From contig NC_056049.1 of NCBI RefSeq assembly GCF_004379255.2, positions 15,112,063-15,176,062 of the forward strand: 64,000 nucleotides of DNA, read 5' to 3'. Positions 34,801 to 51,003 of this stretch are shown piece by piece (the stretch's first letter is position 1; each line of letters opens with the position of its first letter). The notes under the pieces were generated by a model. That model had not been told where the DNA came from. It worked only from the letters and a program-made list of their open reading frames with translations, and did not search any database. Made by a program: the position numbers and the translations under genes. The stretch comes from Salvia splendens. Its lineage: Eukaryota; Streptophyta; Magnoliopsida; Lamiales; Lamiaceae.

Positions 34801-37800
34801 TACCCACATTGCACATATTTTAAACCAAATATACACTATATACAAAATACACACTAACATTACAGAAACTATACACATGATACCCACATTACACATATTT
34901 TAAACCAAATATACATTAGATATACATATAGAAAATGCACATTATACATAATACACAAAGTGTAACACACAACACATTATAAAAAATATACAAAAAGCTA
35001 CACAATAAAACATAGTATATATGCTACAAAAAACACACAGTATACTTGTACAAAAAAATACACACATATCACACACAATAACACCCTATGCACAAAATAC
35101 ATGCACTGGACGCACACTAATACACAAATTCACATTCTATACACAATACAAGCACATCACATACATACACAAAATACACACTACATAAATTACAAATAAC
35201 AAAGTATATACATAGAATACACACAATGCATACTGCACACACTATACATAAAATAAACGCACTAAATACACAATACACACAGTTTATATACACGTACGAG
35301 AACAAAACACACAACACAATATAAACACAACAAAAAGACTAAATACACCTACACTGTACAAAAAAACATAGCACATGTGCTTCCAAAAACACACAATATA
35401 TAATAAATATACATGTACTGAAAATACACAAAATACAAACAAACACTACACACAAATTGCAAATGAAACACTCTATAAACAAACTAGATGCACTACAAAC
35501 ACACTACACCACAATGCATTGCAAACTATACACAAACTAGATAGATTAATTACATTATACACAAAATACACACATTACAACACACTATAAACCAAATATA
35601 TATACTAGACACTATACATACAGCTACATACATAAAATACACATATACAAGAAGTTCAAACAAAGCACACACAATAACACACATTGGACACACGCTATAC
35701 ACAATGTTCATAAACAAATAGACTAAATACACAAAACAGACAGAACCCTAAAATTACACACACTATAAACAAAATACAAACATTTCACACACAAAATACA
35801 CACACTACATTATACAGAAAATGCACATTATACATAGGACACAAAATACACACTCTATACAGACTATTCACAACATACACAAACTATAAACTAAATATAC
35901 ATGTACAAAAATACACACTATAAGCACCATACACAAAGTACACACTCTATACACAAAATACAAGCACATTCATATACACACATAACACAAAATACACACA
36001 ACATAGATTGCACATAATACACAAGACGCTATACCCAAAGTATATACACAAAATACACAAATACATATAGCACACAATACACACCGTGCTCAAAATACAT
36101 TACACACTACACACAAAATATATATACAATATACACAAAACAATGCTACACAATATACACAAATACACACCATGTGCTCATAATACATATATTGAACACA
36201 ATACACACAATACACATACTACTCACACCACATACATTATAACAAACACACACTATATAGAAAAAATATGTACGTAAGGAAAATTCAACACTATACATAT
36301 TGCACAATATACACAAACTAAACATATTATACGCAAAATACATGCACTGTAAACGCAAAACACAGACTATGTGCTACACACACTACAGAAAATACACAAT
36401 ACACAAACTACAGAAAATACACAATACACACACTACATAAAACACACATTATAGAAATAAACTCGCATACAGAAAATACACGTTGCACATACATATGCAC
36501 AGAAATACATGTACTGCAAATACACTGCCCACTCAGTTACACAACCTATAAACAAAATACATGCACCATAAATACAAAATACGAATAATGCGCTGCACAC
36601 ACACTACAAAATAAATAGTACAGACTAACACTAAACTCTCACACTATACACAAAACGGACACACTACACGCACACTATACATACAATACATTGCAGCCAA
36701 ATATACTAATCAAAACTATACAAAAAACACACACTGCACAAAATACATAAATTATACACAAATTATACATAAAATACATACATTACTCACATCATACACA
36801 AACTACACTACACATTACAGAAACTATACACAAGATACCCACATTGCACATATTTTAACCAAATATACACTATATACAAAATACATACTAACATTACAGA
36901 AACTATACACATGATACCCACATTACACATATTTTAAACCAAATATACATTAGATATACATATAGAAAATGCACATTATACATAATACACAAAGTGTAAC
37001 ACACAACACATTATAAAAATATACAAAAAGCTACACAATAAAACATAGTATATATGCTACAAAAAACACACAATATACTTGTACAAAAAAATACACACAT
37101 ATCACACACAATAACACCCTATGCACAAAATACATGCACTGGACGCACACTAATACACAAAATTCACATTCTATACACAATACAAGCACATCACATACAT
37201 ACACAAAATACACACTACATAAATTACAAATAACAAAGTATATACATAGAATACACACAATGCATACTGCACACACTATACATAAAATAAACGCACTAAA
37301 TACACAATACACACAGTTTACATACACGTACGAGAACAAAACACACAACACAATATAAAACACAACAAAAAGACTAAATACACCTACACTGTACAAAAAA
37401 ACATAGCACATGTGCTTCCAAAAACACACAATATATAATAAATATACATGTACTGAAAATACACAAAATACAAACAAACACTACACACAAATTGCAAATG
37501 AAACACTCTATAAACAAACTAGATGCACTACAAACACACTACACACAATGCATTGCAACTATACACAAACTAGATAGATTAATTACATTATACACAAAAT
37601 ACACACATTACACACACTATAAACCAAATATATATACTAGACACTATACATACAGCTACATACATAAAATACACATATACAAGAAGTTCAAACAAAGCAC
37701 ACACAATAAACACACATTGGACACACGCTATACACAATGTTCATAAAACAAATAGACTAAATACACAAAACAGACAGAACCCTAAAATTACACACACTAT

Positions 37801-40800
37801 AAACAAAATACAAACATTTCACACACAAAATACACACACTACATTATACAGAAAATGCACATTATACATAGGACACAAAATACACACTCTATACAGACTA
37901 TTCACAACATACACAAACTATAAACTAAATATACATGTACAAAAATACACACTATAAGCACCATACACAAAGTACACACTCTATACACAAAATACAAGCA
38001 CATTCATATACACACATAACACAAAATACACACAACATAGATTGCACATAATACACAAGACGCTATACCCAAAGTATATACACAAAATACACAAATACAT
38101 ATAGCACACAATACACACCGTGCTCAAATACATTACACACTACACACAAAATATATATACAATATACACAAAACAATGCTACACAATACACACAAATACA
38201 CACCATGTGCTCATAATACATATTGAACACAATACACACAATACACATACTACTCACACCACATACATTATAACAAACACACACTATATAGAAAAAATAT
38301 GTACGTAAGGAAAATTCAACACTATACATATTGCACAATATACACAAACTAAACATATTATACGCAAAATACATGCACTGTAAACGCAAAACACAGACTA
38401 TGTGCTACACACACTACAGAAAATACACAATACACAAACTACAGAAAATACACAATACACACACTACATAAAACACACATTATAGAAAATAAACTCGCAT
38501 ACAGAAAATACACGTTGCACATACATATGCACAGAAATACATGTACTGCAAATACACTGCCCACTCAGTTACACAACCTATAAACAAAATACATGCACCA
38601 TAAATACAAAATACGAATAATGCGCTGCACACACACTACAAAATAAATAGTACAGACTAACACTAAACTCTCACACTATACACAAAACGGACACACTACA
38701 CGCACACTATACATACAATACATTGCAGCCAAATATACTAATCAAACTATACAAAAAACACACACTGCACAAAATACATAAATTATACACAAATTATACA
38801 TAAAATACATACATTACTCACATCATACACAAACTACACTACACATTACAGAAACTATACACAAGATACCCACATTGCACATATTTTAAACCAAATATAC
38901 ACTATATACAAAATACATACTAACATTACAGAAACTATACACATGATACCCACATTACACATATTTTAAACCAAATATACATTAGATATACATATAGAAA
39001 ATGCACATTATACATAATACACAAAGTGTAACACACAACACATTATAAAAAATATACAAAAAGCTACACAATAAAACATAGTATATATGCTACAAAAAAC
39101 ACACAGTATACTTGTACAAAAAAATACACACATATCACACACAATAACACCCTATGCACAAAATACATGCACTGGACGCACACTAATACACAAAATTCAC
39201 ATCTATACACAATACAAGCACATCACATACATACACAAAATACACACTACATAAATTACAAATAACAAAGTATATACATAGAATACACACAATGCATACT
39301 GCACACACTATACATAAAATAAACGCACTAAATACACAATACACACAGTTTACATACACGTACGAGAACAAAACACACAACACAATATAAACACAACAAA
39401 AAGACTAAATACACCTACACTGTAAAAAAAACATAGTACATGTGCTTCCAAAAACACACAATATATAATAAATATACATGTACTGAAAATACACAAAATA
39501 CAAACAAACACTACACACAAATTGCAAATGAAACACTCTATAAACAAACTAGATGCACTACAAACACACTACACACAATGCATTGCAACTATACACAAAC
39601 TAGATAGATTAATTACATTATACACAAAATACACACATTACACACACTATAAACCAAATATATATACTAGACACTATACATACAGACAGCTACATACATA
39701 AAATACACATATACAAGAAGTTCAAACAAAGCACACACAATAAACACACATTGGACACACGCTATACACAATGTTCATAAAACAAATAGACTAAATACAC
39801 AAAACAGACAGAACCCTAAAATTACACAGACTATAAACAAAATACAAACATTTCACGCACAAAATACACACACTACATTATACAGAAAATGCGCATTATA
39901 CATAGGACACAAAATACACGCTCTATACAGACTATTCACAACATACACAAACTATAAACTAATTATACATGTACAAAAATACACAGTATAAGCACCATAC
40001 ACAAAGTACACACTCTATACACAAAATACAAGCACATTCATATACACACATAACATAAAATACACACAACATAGATAGCACATAATACACAAGACACTAT
40101 ACCCAAAGTATATACACAAAATACACAAGTATATATAGCACACAATACACACCGTGCTCAAAATACATTACACACTACACACAAAATATATATACAATAT
40201 ACACAAAACAATGCTACAAAATATACACAAATACACACCATGTGCTCATAATACATATATTGAACACAATACACACAATACACATACTACTCACACCACA
40301 TACATTATAACAAACACACACTATATAGAAAAAATATGTACGTAAGGAAAATTCAACACTATACATATTGCACAATATACACAAACTAAACATATTATAC
40401 GCAAAATACATGCACTGTAAACGCAAAACACAGACTATGTGCTACACACACTACAGAAAATACACAATACACAAACTACATAAAACACACATTATAGAAA
40501 ATAAACTCGCATATAGAAAATACACACTGCACATACATATGCACAGAAATACATGTACTGCAAATACACTGCCCACTCAGTTACACAACCTATAAACAAA
40601 ATACATGCACCATAAATACAAAATACAAATAATGCGCTGCACACTCACTACAAAATAAATAGTACAGACTAACACTAAACTCTCACACTATACACAAAAC
40701 GGACACACTACACGCACACTATGCATACAATACATTGGCAGCCAAATATACTAATCAAACTATACAAAAAACACACACTGCACAAAATACACAAATTATA

Positions 40801-43606
40801 CACAAATTATACATAAAATACATACATTACTCACATCATACACAAACTACACTACACATTACAGAAACTATACACAAGATACCCACATTGCACATATTTT
40901 AAACCAAATATACACTATATACAAAATACACACTAACATTACAGAAACTATACACATGATACCCACATTACACATATTTTAAACCAAATATACATTAGAT
41001 ATACATATAGAAAATGCACATTATACATAATACACAAAGTGTAACACACAACACATTATAAAAAATATACAAAAAGCTACACAATAAAACATAGTATATA
41101 TGCTACAAAAAACACACAGTATACTTGTACAAAAAAATACACACATATCACACACAATAACACCCTATGCACAAAATACATGCACTGGACGCACACTAAT
41201 ACACAAAATTCACATTCTATACACAATACAAGCACATCACATACATACACAAAATACACACTACATAAATTACAAATAACAAAGTATATACATAGAATAC
41301 ACACAATGCATACTGCACACACTATACATAAAATAAACGCACTAAATACACAATACACACAGTTTACATACACGTACGAGAACAAAACACACAACACAAT
41401 ATTAACACAACAAAAAGACTAAATACACCTACACTGTACAAAAAAACATAGTACATGTGCTTCCAAAAACAGACAATATACAATAAATATACATGTACTA
41501 AAATACACAAAATACAAACAAACACTACACACAAATTGCAAATGAAACACTCTATAAACAAACTAGATGCACTACAAACACACTACACACAATGCATTGC
41601 AACTATACACAAACTAGATAGATTAATTACATTATACACAAAATACACACATTACACACACTATAAACCAAATATATATACTAGACACTATACATACAGA
41701 CAGCTACATACATAAAATACACATATACAAGAATTTCAAACAAAGCACACACAATAAACACACATTGGACACACGCTATACACAATGTTCATAAAACAAA
41801 TAGACTAAATACACAAAACAGACAGAACCCTAAAATTACACAGACTATAAACAAAATACAAACATTTCACGCACAAAATACACACACTACATTATACAGA
41901 AAATGCACATTATACATAGGACACAAAATACACGCTCTATACAGACTATTCACAACATACACAAACTATACACTAAATATACATGTACAAAAATACACAC
42001 TATAAGCACCATACACAATATCACACTCTATACACAAAATACAAGCACATTCATATACACACATAACACAAAACACACACAACATAGATTGCACATAATA
42101 CACAAGTCGCTATACCCAAAGTATATACACAGAATACACAAGTACATATAGCACACAATACACACCGTGCTCAAAATACATTGCACACAACACGCACACT
42201 ACACACAAAATATATATACAATATACACAAAACAATGCTACACACTATACACAAATACAAACCATGTGCTCATAATACATATATTGAACACAATACACAC
42301 AATACACACAATACACATACTACTCACACCACATACATTATAACAAACACACACTATATAGAAAAAATATGTACGTAAGGAAAATTCAACACTATACATA
42401 TTGCACAATATACACAAACTAAACATATTATACGCAAAATACATGCACTGTAAACGCAAAACAAAGACTATGTGCTACACACACTACAGAAAATACACAA
42501 TACACAAACTACAGAAAATACACAATACACACACTACATAAAACACACATTATAGAAAATAAACTCGTATATAGAAAATACACACTGCACATACATATGC
42601 ACAGAAATACATGTACTGCAAATACACTGCCCACTCAGTTACACAACCTATAAACAAAATACATGCACCATAAATACAAAATACAAATAATGCGCTACAC
42701 ACTCACTACAAAATAAATAGTACAGACTAACACTAAACTCTCACACTATACACAAAACAGACACACTACACGCACACTATACATACAAGACATTGCAGCC
42801 AAATATACTAATCAAACTATACAAAAAACACACACTGCACAAAATACACAAATTATACACAAATTATACATAAAATACATACATTACTCACAACATACAC
42901 AAACTACACTACACATTACAGAAACTATACACAAGATACCCACATTGCATATATTTTAAACCAAATATACACTATATACAAAATGCACACTAACATTACA
43001 GAAACTATACACATGATACCCACATTACACATATTTTAAACCAAATATACATTAGATATACATATAGAAAATGCACATTATACATAATACACAAAGTGTA
43101 ACACACAACACATTATAAAAAATATACAAAAAGCTACACAATAAAACATAGTATATATGCTACAAAAAACACACAGTATACTTGTACAAAAAATACACAC
43201 ATATCACACACAATAACACCCTATGCACAAAATACATGCACTGGACGCACACTAATACACAAAATTCACATTCTATACACAATACAAGCACATCACATAC
43301 ATACACAAAATACACACTACATAAATTACAAATAACAAAGTATATACATAGAATACACACAATGCATACTGCACACACTATACATAAAATAAACGCACTA
43401 AATACACAATACACACAGTTTACATACACGAACGAGAACAAAACACACAACACAATATAAACACAACAAAAAGACTAAATACACCTACACTGTACAAAAA
43501 AACATAGTACATGTGCTTCCAAAAACACACAATATATAATAAATATACATGTACTGAAAATACAAAAAATACAAACAAACACTACACACAAATTGCAAAT
43601 GAAACA
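31817..43606 (+). repeat. Satellite array, right block, ~2.03-kb monomers
   Basis: It resumes at monomer offset about 411 and continues head-to-tail in the same orientation as the left block. Monomer starts are 33439, 35471, 37506, 39536 and 41550; lengths are 2032, 2035, 2030, 2014 and 2057. An internal direct duplication with a 90-bp period (two versions of ACATTACAGAAACTATACACA) lies about 1.35-1.5 kb into each monomer. A shorter 27-bp duplication (CTACAGAAAATACACAATACA) lies about 0.93 kb in and has lost one copy in the monomer at 39536. No genes seen. Confidence 0.95.
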
Positions 43607-46600
43607 CTCTATAAACAAACTAGATGTACTACAAACACACTACACACAATGCATTGCAACTATACACAAACTAGATAGATTAATTACATTATACACAAAA
43701 TACACACATTACACACACTATAAACCAAATACATATACTAGACACTATACATACAGACAGCTACATACATAAAATACACATATACAAAAAGTACAAACAA
43801 AGCACACACAATAAACACACATTGGACACACGCTATAGACAATGTTCATAAAACGAATATACTAAATACACAAAACAGACAGAACCCTAAAATTACATAG
43901 ACTATAAACAAAATACAAACATTTCACGCACAAAATACACACACCACATTATACAAAAAATGAACATTATACATACGACACAAAATACACGCTCTATATA
44001 GACTATTCACAACATACACAAACTATACACTAAATATACACAAATTATACACAAATTATACATAAAATACATACATTACTCACAACATACACAAACTACA
44101 CTACACATTACAGAAACTATACACAAGATACCCACATTGCATATATTTTAAACCAAATATACACTATATACAAAATGCACACTAACATTACAGAAACTAT
44201 ACACATGATACCCACATTACACATATTTTAAACCAAATATACATTAGATATACATATAGAAAATGCACATTATACATAATACACAAAGTGTAACACACAA
44301 CACATTATAAAAAATATACAAAAAGCTACACAATAAAACATAGTATATATGCTACAAAAAACACACAGTATACTTGTACAAAAAATACACACATATCACA
44401 CACAATAACACCCTATGCACAAAATACATGCACTGGACGCACACTAATACACAAAATTCACATTCTATACACAATACAAGCACATCACATACATACACAA
44501 AATACACACTACATAAATTACAAATAACAAAGTATATACATAGAATACACACAATGCATACTGCACACACTATACATAAAATAAACGCACTAAATACACA
44601 ATACACACAGTTTACATACACGAACGAGAACAAAACACACAACACAATATAAACACAACAAAAAGACTAAATACACCTACACTGTACAAAAAACATAGTA
44701 CATGTGCTTCCAAAAACACACAATATATAATAAATATACATGTACTGAAAATACAAAAAATACAAACAAACACTACACACAAATTGCAAATGAAACACTC
44801 TATAAACAAACTAGATGTACTACAAACACACTACACACAATGCATTGCAACTATACACAAACTAGATAGATTAATTACATTATACACAAAATACACACAT
44901 TACACACACTATAAACCAAATACATATACTAGACACTATACATACAGACAGCTACATACATAAAATACACATATACAAAAAGTACAAACAAAGCACACAC
45001 AATAAACACACATTGGACACACGCTATAGACAATGTTCATAAAACGAATATACTAAATACACAAAACAGACAGAACCCTAAAATTACATAGACTATAAAC
45101 AAAATACAAACATTTCACGCACAAAATACACACACCACATTATACAAAAAATGAACATTATACATACGACACAAAATACACGCTCTATATAGACTATTCA
45201 CAACATACACAAACTATACACTAAATATACACAAATTATACACAAATTATACATAAAATACATACATTACTCACAACATACACAAACTACACTACACATT
45301 ACAGAAACTATACACAAGATACCCACATTGCATATATTTTAAACCAAATATACACTATATACAAAATGCACACTAACATTACAGAAACTATACACATGAT
45401 ACCCACATTACACATATTTTAAACCAAATATACATTAGATATACATATAGAAAATGCACATTATACATAATACACAAAGTGTAACACACAACACATTATA
45501 AAAAATATACAAAAAGCTACACAATAAAACATAGTATATATGCTACAAAAAACACACAGTATACTTGTACAAAAAATACACACATATCACACACAATAAC
45601 ACCCTATGCACAAAATACATGCACTGGACGCACACTAATACACAAAATTCACATTCTATACACAATACAAGCACATCACATACATACACAAAATACACAC
45701 TACATAAATTACAAATAACAAAGTATATACATAGAATACACACAATGCATACTGCACACACTATACATAAAATAAACGCACTAAATACACAATACACACA
45801 GTTTACATACACGAACGAGAACAAAACACACAACACAATATAAACACAACAAAAAGACTAAATACACCTACACTATACAAAAAAACATAGTACATGTGCT
45901 TCCAAAAACACACAATATATAATAAATATACATGTACTGAAAATACAAAAAATACAAACAAACACTACACACAAATTGCAAATGAAACACTCTATAAACA
46001 AACTAGATGTACTACAAACACACTACACACAATGCATTGCAACTATACACAAACTAGATAGATTAATTACATTATACACAAAATACACACATTACACACA
46101 CTATAAACCAAATACATATACTAGACACTATACATACAGACAGCTACATACATAAAATACACATATACAAAAAGTACAAACAAAGCACACACAATAAACA
46201 CACATTGGACACACGCTATAGACAATGTTCATAAAACGAATATACTAAATACACAAAACAGACAGAACCCTAAAATTACATAGACTATAAACAAAATACA
46301 AACATTTCACGCACAAAATACACACACCACATTATACAAAAAATGAACATTATACATACGACACAAAATACACGCTCTATATAGACTATTCACAACATAC
46401 ACAAACTATACACTAAATATACACAAATTATACACAAATTATACATAAAATACATACATTACTCACAACATACACAAACTACACTACACATTACAGAAAC
46501 TATACACAAGATACCCACATTGCATATATTTTAAACCAAATATACACTATATACAAAATACACACTAACATTACAGAAACTATACACATGATACCCACAT

Positions 46601-47424
46601 TACATATATTTTAAACCAAATATACATTAGATATACATATAGAAAATGCACATTATACATAATACACAAAGTGTAACACACAACACATTATAAAAAATAT
46701 ACAAAAAGCTACACAATAAAACATAGTATATATGCTACAAAAAACACACAGTATACTTGTACAAAAAATACACACATATCACACACAATAACACCCTATG
46801 CACAAAATACATGCACTGGACGCAAACTAATACACAAATTTCACATTCTATACACAATACAAGCACATCACATACATACACAAAATACACACTACATAAA
46901 TTACAAATAACAAAGTATATACATAGAATACACACAATGCATACTGCACACACTATACATAAAATAAACGCACTAAATACACAATACACACAGTTTACAT
47001 ACACGTACGAGAACAAAACACACAACACAATATAAACACAACAAAAAGACTAAATACACCTACACTATACAAAAAAACATAGTACATGTGCTTCCAAAAA
47101 CACACAATATATAATAAATATACATGTACTGAAAATACACAAAATACAAACAAACACTACACACAAATTGCAAATGAAACACTTTATAAACAAACTAGAT
47201 GCACTACAAACACACTACACACAATGGAATGCAACTATACACAAACTAGATAGATTAATTACATTATACACAAAATACACACATTACACACACTATAAAC
47301 CAAATACATATACTAGACACTATACATACAGAATTATACATACAGACAGCTACAATCATAAAATACACATATACAAAAAATACAAACAAAGCACACACAA
47401 TAAACACACATTGGACACACGCTA
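43607..47424 (+). repeat. Satellite array, shortened ~1.19-kb monomers
   Basis: Monomer starts at 43607, 44798, 45990 and 47182 give lengths of 1191, 1192 and 1192 and a final partial copy of about 243. All three full copies share one ~840-bp deletion that joins offset about 430 to about 1270 (TAAATATACA|CAAATTATAC). They also share private changes, for example AAAACGAATATAC and TACATACGACAC, so the deleted form was amplified as a unit. The last partial copy ends at GGACACACGCTAT, where EPRV sequence begins. Confidence 0.95.
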
Positions 47425-47528
47425 TTATAATAATTTTTGTTACTATTAAACTTTTTTGTTACTATTAAACTTCATAAAGCATATCTGCGGGTGAAGGTCT
47501 ATTATAATAATTTTTGTTACTATTAAAC
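47422..47528. repeat. Repeated scar at the satellite/EPRV junction
   Basis: A 31-bp word starting CTATTATAATAATTTTTG occurs at 47422 and again at 47499, and its GTTACTATTAAAC core occurs three times (47439, 47458, 47516). In reverse complement the 47499 copy is the normal viral coat-protein sequence, so the extra copies are duplications made when the satellite was joined to the virus. The first copy overlaps satellite by the shared bases CTAT. Confidence 0.8.
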
Positions 47529-48349
47529 TTTTTCATTTAAATATCTTGTTTATCTTAAAGGGGGAGTTATCAGACTTTTTGAAAACTTCTTCTAATTTTT
47601 CAACAGAATCATTCTCCGTATCAGAGGAAGAACAACTTGCTTGTTCAGAACTTGATTCATGATTTTCTCTGATGACATTAGTATTAGAGGTACTTGGCTC
47701 GCTAAGTTTTTCAGAAATTTTTGTTAATAATTTTTCTGTTTTTGGGTTAAAAGTTACATTCTTATTTCTAAAAATATCATTACTTCTGAAAAAAGGTCTA
47801 GAAGTATCATTCAGGATACTCTGTTTGACGGGTGAAGGGCTCTTGGTGGAAATTGTATCTAATTGGTTAGCAATAGTGTTAAGAATTTGGTTTGAATAAT
47901 TATTCTGCTGGATAATCTTCTGTAATTCTTCGTTTTCAGCAGGATCCTTTTCATTAGGCTTTTTAGTTTGTTTAAAGGGGTCTGCAATAATTTCACCTTT
48001 ATAAGTTTGAATTTTTAAAGATTGAAGAGGAGGATGAACTGCCGAAATGATAGTACCATTATTTGACAAACACCATTTTTTTAATAAGACTTGAATTAAC
48101 TTCAATGGTAGGTTTTTTAAAATAATCATACCATCCTTCTGAAGAGAGGTATATTGCTATAAAATCATAAAAAAGAAAGTTTGATTTTATTCTTTTCATT
48201 TCATTCATCCATTCATTCTTTATTTTGCTTCTAATCTTATTATCTAATTTGTTAAACCATCTTTCTTTTTCTTTGTAAAAAGGAGAACTTAATTCTTTAT
48301 TCAAATACTCCATATGTGGTGTAAATTCTTTATTAATAGTTATGACCAT
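47470..48349 (-). pseudogene. EPRV copy D: coat protein, N-terminal part
   Basis: On the minus strand this is the N-terminal third of the viral coat protein, homologous to 12626-13490 of copy C. The start ATG is at 48347-48349 and matches MVITTNKEF of copy C. A frameshift at about 48060-48130 moves from one frame to another. The Ser/Glu-rich linker follows and the frame continues to about 47470, where it meets the junction scar. The insertion point of the Ty3/gypsy element lies 3 bases upstream of this ATG. The linker sequence is closer to copy A than to C. Confidence 0.85.
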
Positions 48350-48352
48350 TGT

Positions 48353-51000
48353 TGTAATATCCGATTTTTTTTTTGTTTCTTTTAATTAAGGTTTGAATTT
48401 GTGAATATCTTGTTTAAGATATGGTTGGTAAGTCTTAATTGTTTTATATTATTTTTGTATGTGATTATTTAGATTTTTTTTTATGATTAATTGAAAAACA
48501 AAATAAAATCCTATTTAACAAATTAAATCTCTCTCTCTCCCTCTCTCTCTCGGTTTCTCTCCCTCTCCCCACTACTTTCTCAACCTCTCCCCACTCCCAC
48601 ATAACCGATACACTTTCTCCCTTCCAATCTCTCCCCCACATCGGCTTCTCTCTTTTCTCTCTCGCAATCGTTCTCATCATCACGGTAAGGTCTCCCTCTT
48701 TCTCCCCCTCGGTTCTCACCTTTTTCCTTTCACTCCCTCTCATCGATTTCTTGGTTCATCAAGGTGTTACTCTCTCTCGTTGTGAATCGGAGTCGGAAGA
48801 GGAAGTAAAGCGTTTGAACTACGTTTGAACTATCCGGAAAAGGTAACCCAAGACCCTAACTCATGATAATTTCGAAAACACATGCATTTAGGACGTTTTG
48901 AATGTTTTAGATGTTGAATAGGCTTTGTGATTATGTGTTTGTGTGGGGTATGTCTTCGGTGGGGACTGACAGTGGGTTCCGACCCCTTTTTGACTGAGCA
49001 AACGATCTCCTTTTGGTACGAAATTTTAACTGTTTAAACTTGGGTGTGTCTTCTGTGTGGTGTGTAAATTTCAGCTTCATTGGACGTCGGATGATTTTAT
49101 AATGATTTTTGTAAGTAAACTGCGCAGTTCTGCGAGATGTACGTTTCTGGGTGATGTGTTTTTGTGCAATGGGTGTGAATCTGGGTGTGTTGATATTATG
49201 ATGTATGTGGGTGTGTTTGGCCAAGGGATGGCTCGGAGGAATCAGTGTTTGGTTCGAGTGTTTTGTGTGTGTTGGCCAAGAGTTTTAGGGTTTGGCCTAG
49301 GGTGGTGTTGTGGAGAGTTTTGGAGGGTTGATCTCTTGTTTTCGGGTGTGTTTTGGGATGTAGAATGTGTGTTGTGAATGTCGTATAAGGTTTGAGAATC
49401 GTTGGTTGGGGGAAAACTGGTGTGCACTTGATCGGGCCAGCGGCCGAGACGCCGAGCCAGATGCCGAGACAGGTGCCGAGCCAGTGCCGAGAGAGGTGCC
49501 GAGACGGGCGCCGAGCCAGATGCCGAGCCAGGTGCCGAGCCAGTGCCGAGAGAGGTGCCGAGACGGGTGCCGAGCCAGGGCCGAGCCAGACGCCGAGACA
49601 TGTGCCGAGCCAGGCGGCCGAGACGGTCGGCCGAGGTGCCGAGCCAGGCTGCCGAGACGGTCGGCCGAGGTGCCGAGCCAGGTGGCCGAGACGGTCGGCC
49701 GAGGTGCCGAGCCAGGCGGCCGAGACGGTCGGCCGAGGTGCCGAGCCAGGCGGCCGAGACGGTCGGCCGAGGTGCCGAGCCAGGCGGCCGAGACGGTCGG
49801 CCGAGGTGCCGAGCCAGGCCAAGACACCGAGCCTTTTCCGAACCTTTTCCGAGCCAAGTGAGCCGTTTGCACAAGGAGGGTATACCGGGAGTACGGGTGT
49901 TTCGGGTGTGTGTCGTGTGCGCGTCGTGGGTGCGTGGTATGCGTGTCGGGTGCGTGCGTGGTGTGTTTCGGACGTGTGTTTTTGTGTGATTGACTTATAA
50001 GATGTTGTTAAGTGTGTGTACGTGTAATGTGCTAGATGTTGAAGTCATCCACGTAGGAATCATGCATTGTCGTTTAAACCTCGTCTTTCCTGACTCTAAT
50101 TATGATATCTATTTATCTTTCAAAAGGGTGATCTTTTACGAGGAAATTGTGGTTGAAGAAGGGAACTATTTAAAAGCTAAGCAATTGAGGTGGGCTTTTC
50201 TACCCTACTATTTTGTGGGTTATCTTTAATACGGACGTTGTTCCGGAAATGTTTATGGAGATGAACTGTTTGTCTTGCCAACTGTTTTGTTTTGAAACCT
50301 ATCTGAAGTGGTTTACCACATATGTTTAATCGAATTCGGGTCTGTTGGGCTGCGAACCCTCAGGCTAGTGTACACGAGATCGGGAGCCATCTGAGAGCAA
50401 GTTGGCCGGTCTAGTTGACCTGGGGTGTGGCCACGCCCCTTGTTACCCGTTGGATCAGATAGTGTATGATGGTGGGAATAAGGGTGGCAATAGCTGAAAA
50501 TGACTGCGCAGTCGAATTTATGAAATATGTTTTAGTGTACTTGGGTTATTTTCTTACACTTAAAACCCCAAGGTTACACTGATATGGCATGACAAACTAT
50601 GACTTTGGCGTGTGTCCACTGAGTGCAATAAGTACTCAGCCCTGCATGTTGTTTTCTTAATGTGCAGGTTGAGCGACGATGGGGATGACGGATGTTGAGC
50701 AATTAAAGTCAAAATTGTGTTTTTACTTTGCCTTTTGGATGGTGTCGTGTCGTCATACCCGGCATTATCTATCTCTTGGTCTGTTCCGCTGCTTTGTAAT
50801 CCGATACAATGTTTTCATTTAAACTCTGTTTACTTTAACTTTAGAAATGTCGCTACAGTACATTGTTTTGAAGTGAACTTCCTCTAATTAAACGTTTTCG
50901 GGTCAAGTATTCTTGTTCTCCCCTTTCATCCCCGCTTCTTTATTCCTCCCCTAGTCGCGGTCCACCGTACTTCCTATCCTTAGGAAATGCGGGCGTGACA
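48353..51000 (+). repeat. 5' LTR of the Ty3/gypsy element, 2648 bp
   Basis: Begins TGTAATATCC and ends GGGCGTGACA. A TATA-like CCTATTTAA near 48509 precedes a long CT-rich tract, a typical plant LTR promoter and 5' end. Splice-donor-like GGTAAG/GGTAAC words occur at about 48684 and 48840. A GC-rich CCGAG repeat block is at about 49437-49830. Long minus- and plus-strand ORFs over that block are repeat artefacts. Confidence 0.95.
49604..49810. repeat. 34-bp GC-rich tandem repeat in 5' LTR, six copies
   Basis: The unit contains GCCGAGCCAGGCGGCCGAG followed by ACGGTCGGCCGAGGT. Six copies are counted here, preceded by a degenerate CCGAG-rich lead-in from about 49437. The 3' LTR has seven copies. 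The repeat is strongly CpG-rich in an AT-rich LTR. Confidence 0.85.
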
Positions 51001-51003
51001 GAG

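Noticed and set aside
15732..47449. Many ORFs of 60-148 codons on both strands in the satellite, repeated in each monomer
   Set aside because: Products are low-complexity (Thr/His/Asn/Tyr or Cys/Val/Ile/Tyr), shift with composition, and follow from a G-poor tandem repeat. No domain or start context.
49196..50000. ORFs up to 210 codons on both strands of the LTR GC-rich block (and again at 57669-58473)
   Set aside because: They read the 34-bp CCGAG repeat in several frames at once; repeat artefact in an LTR.
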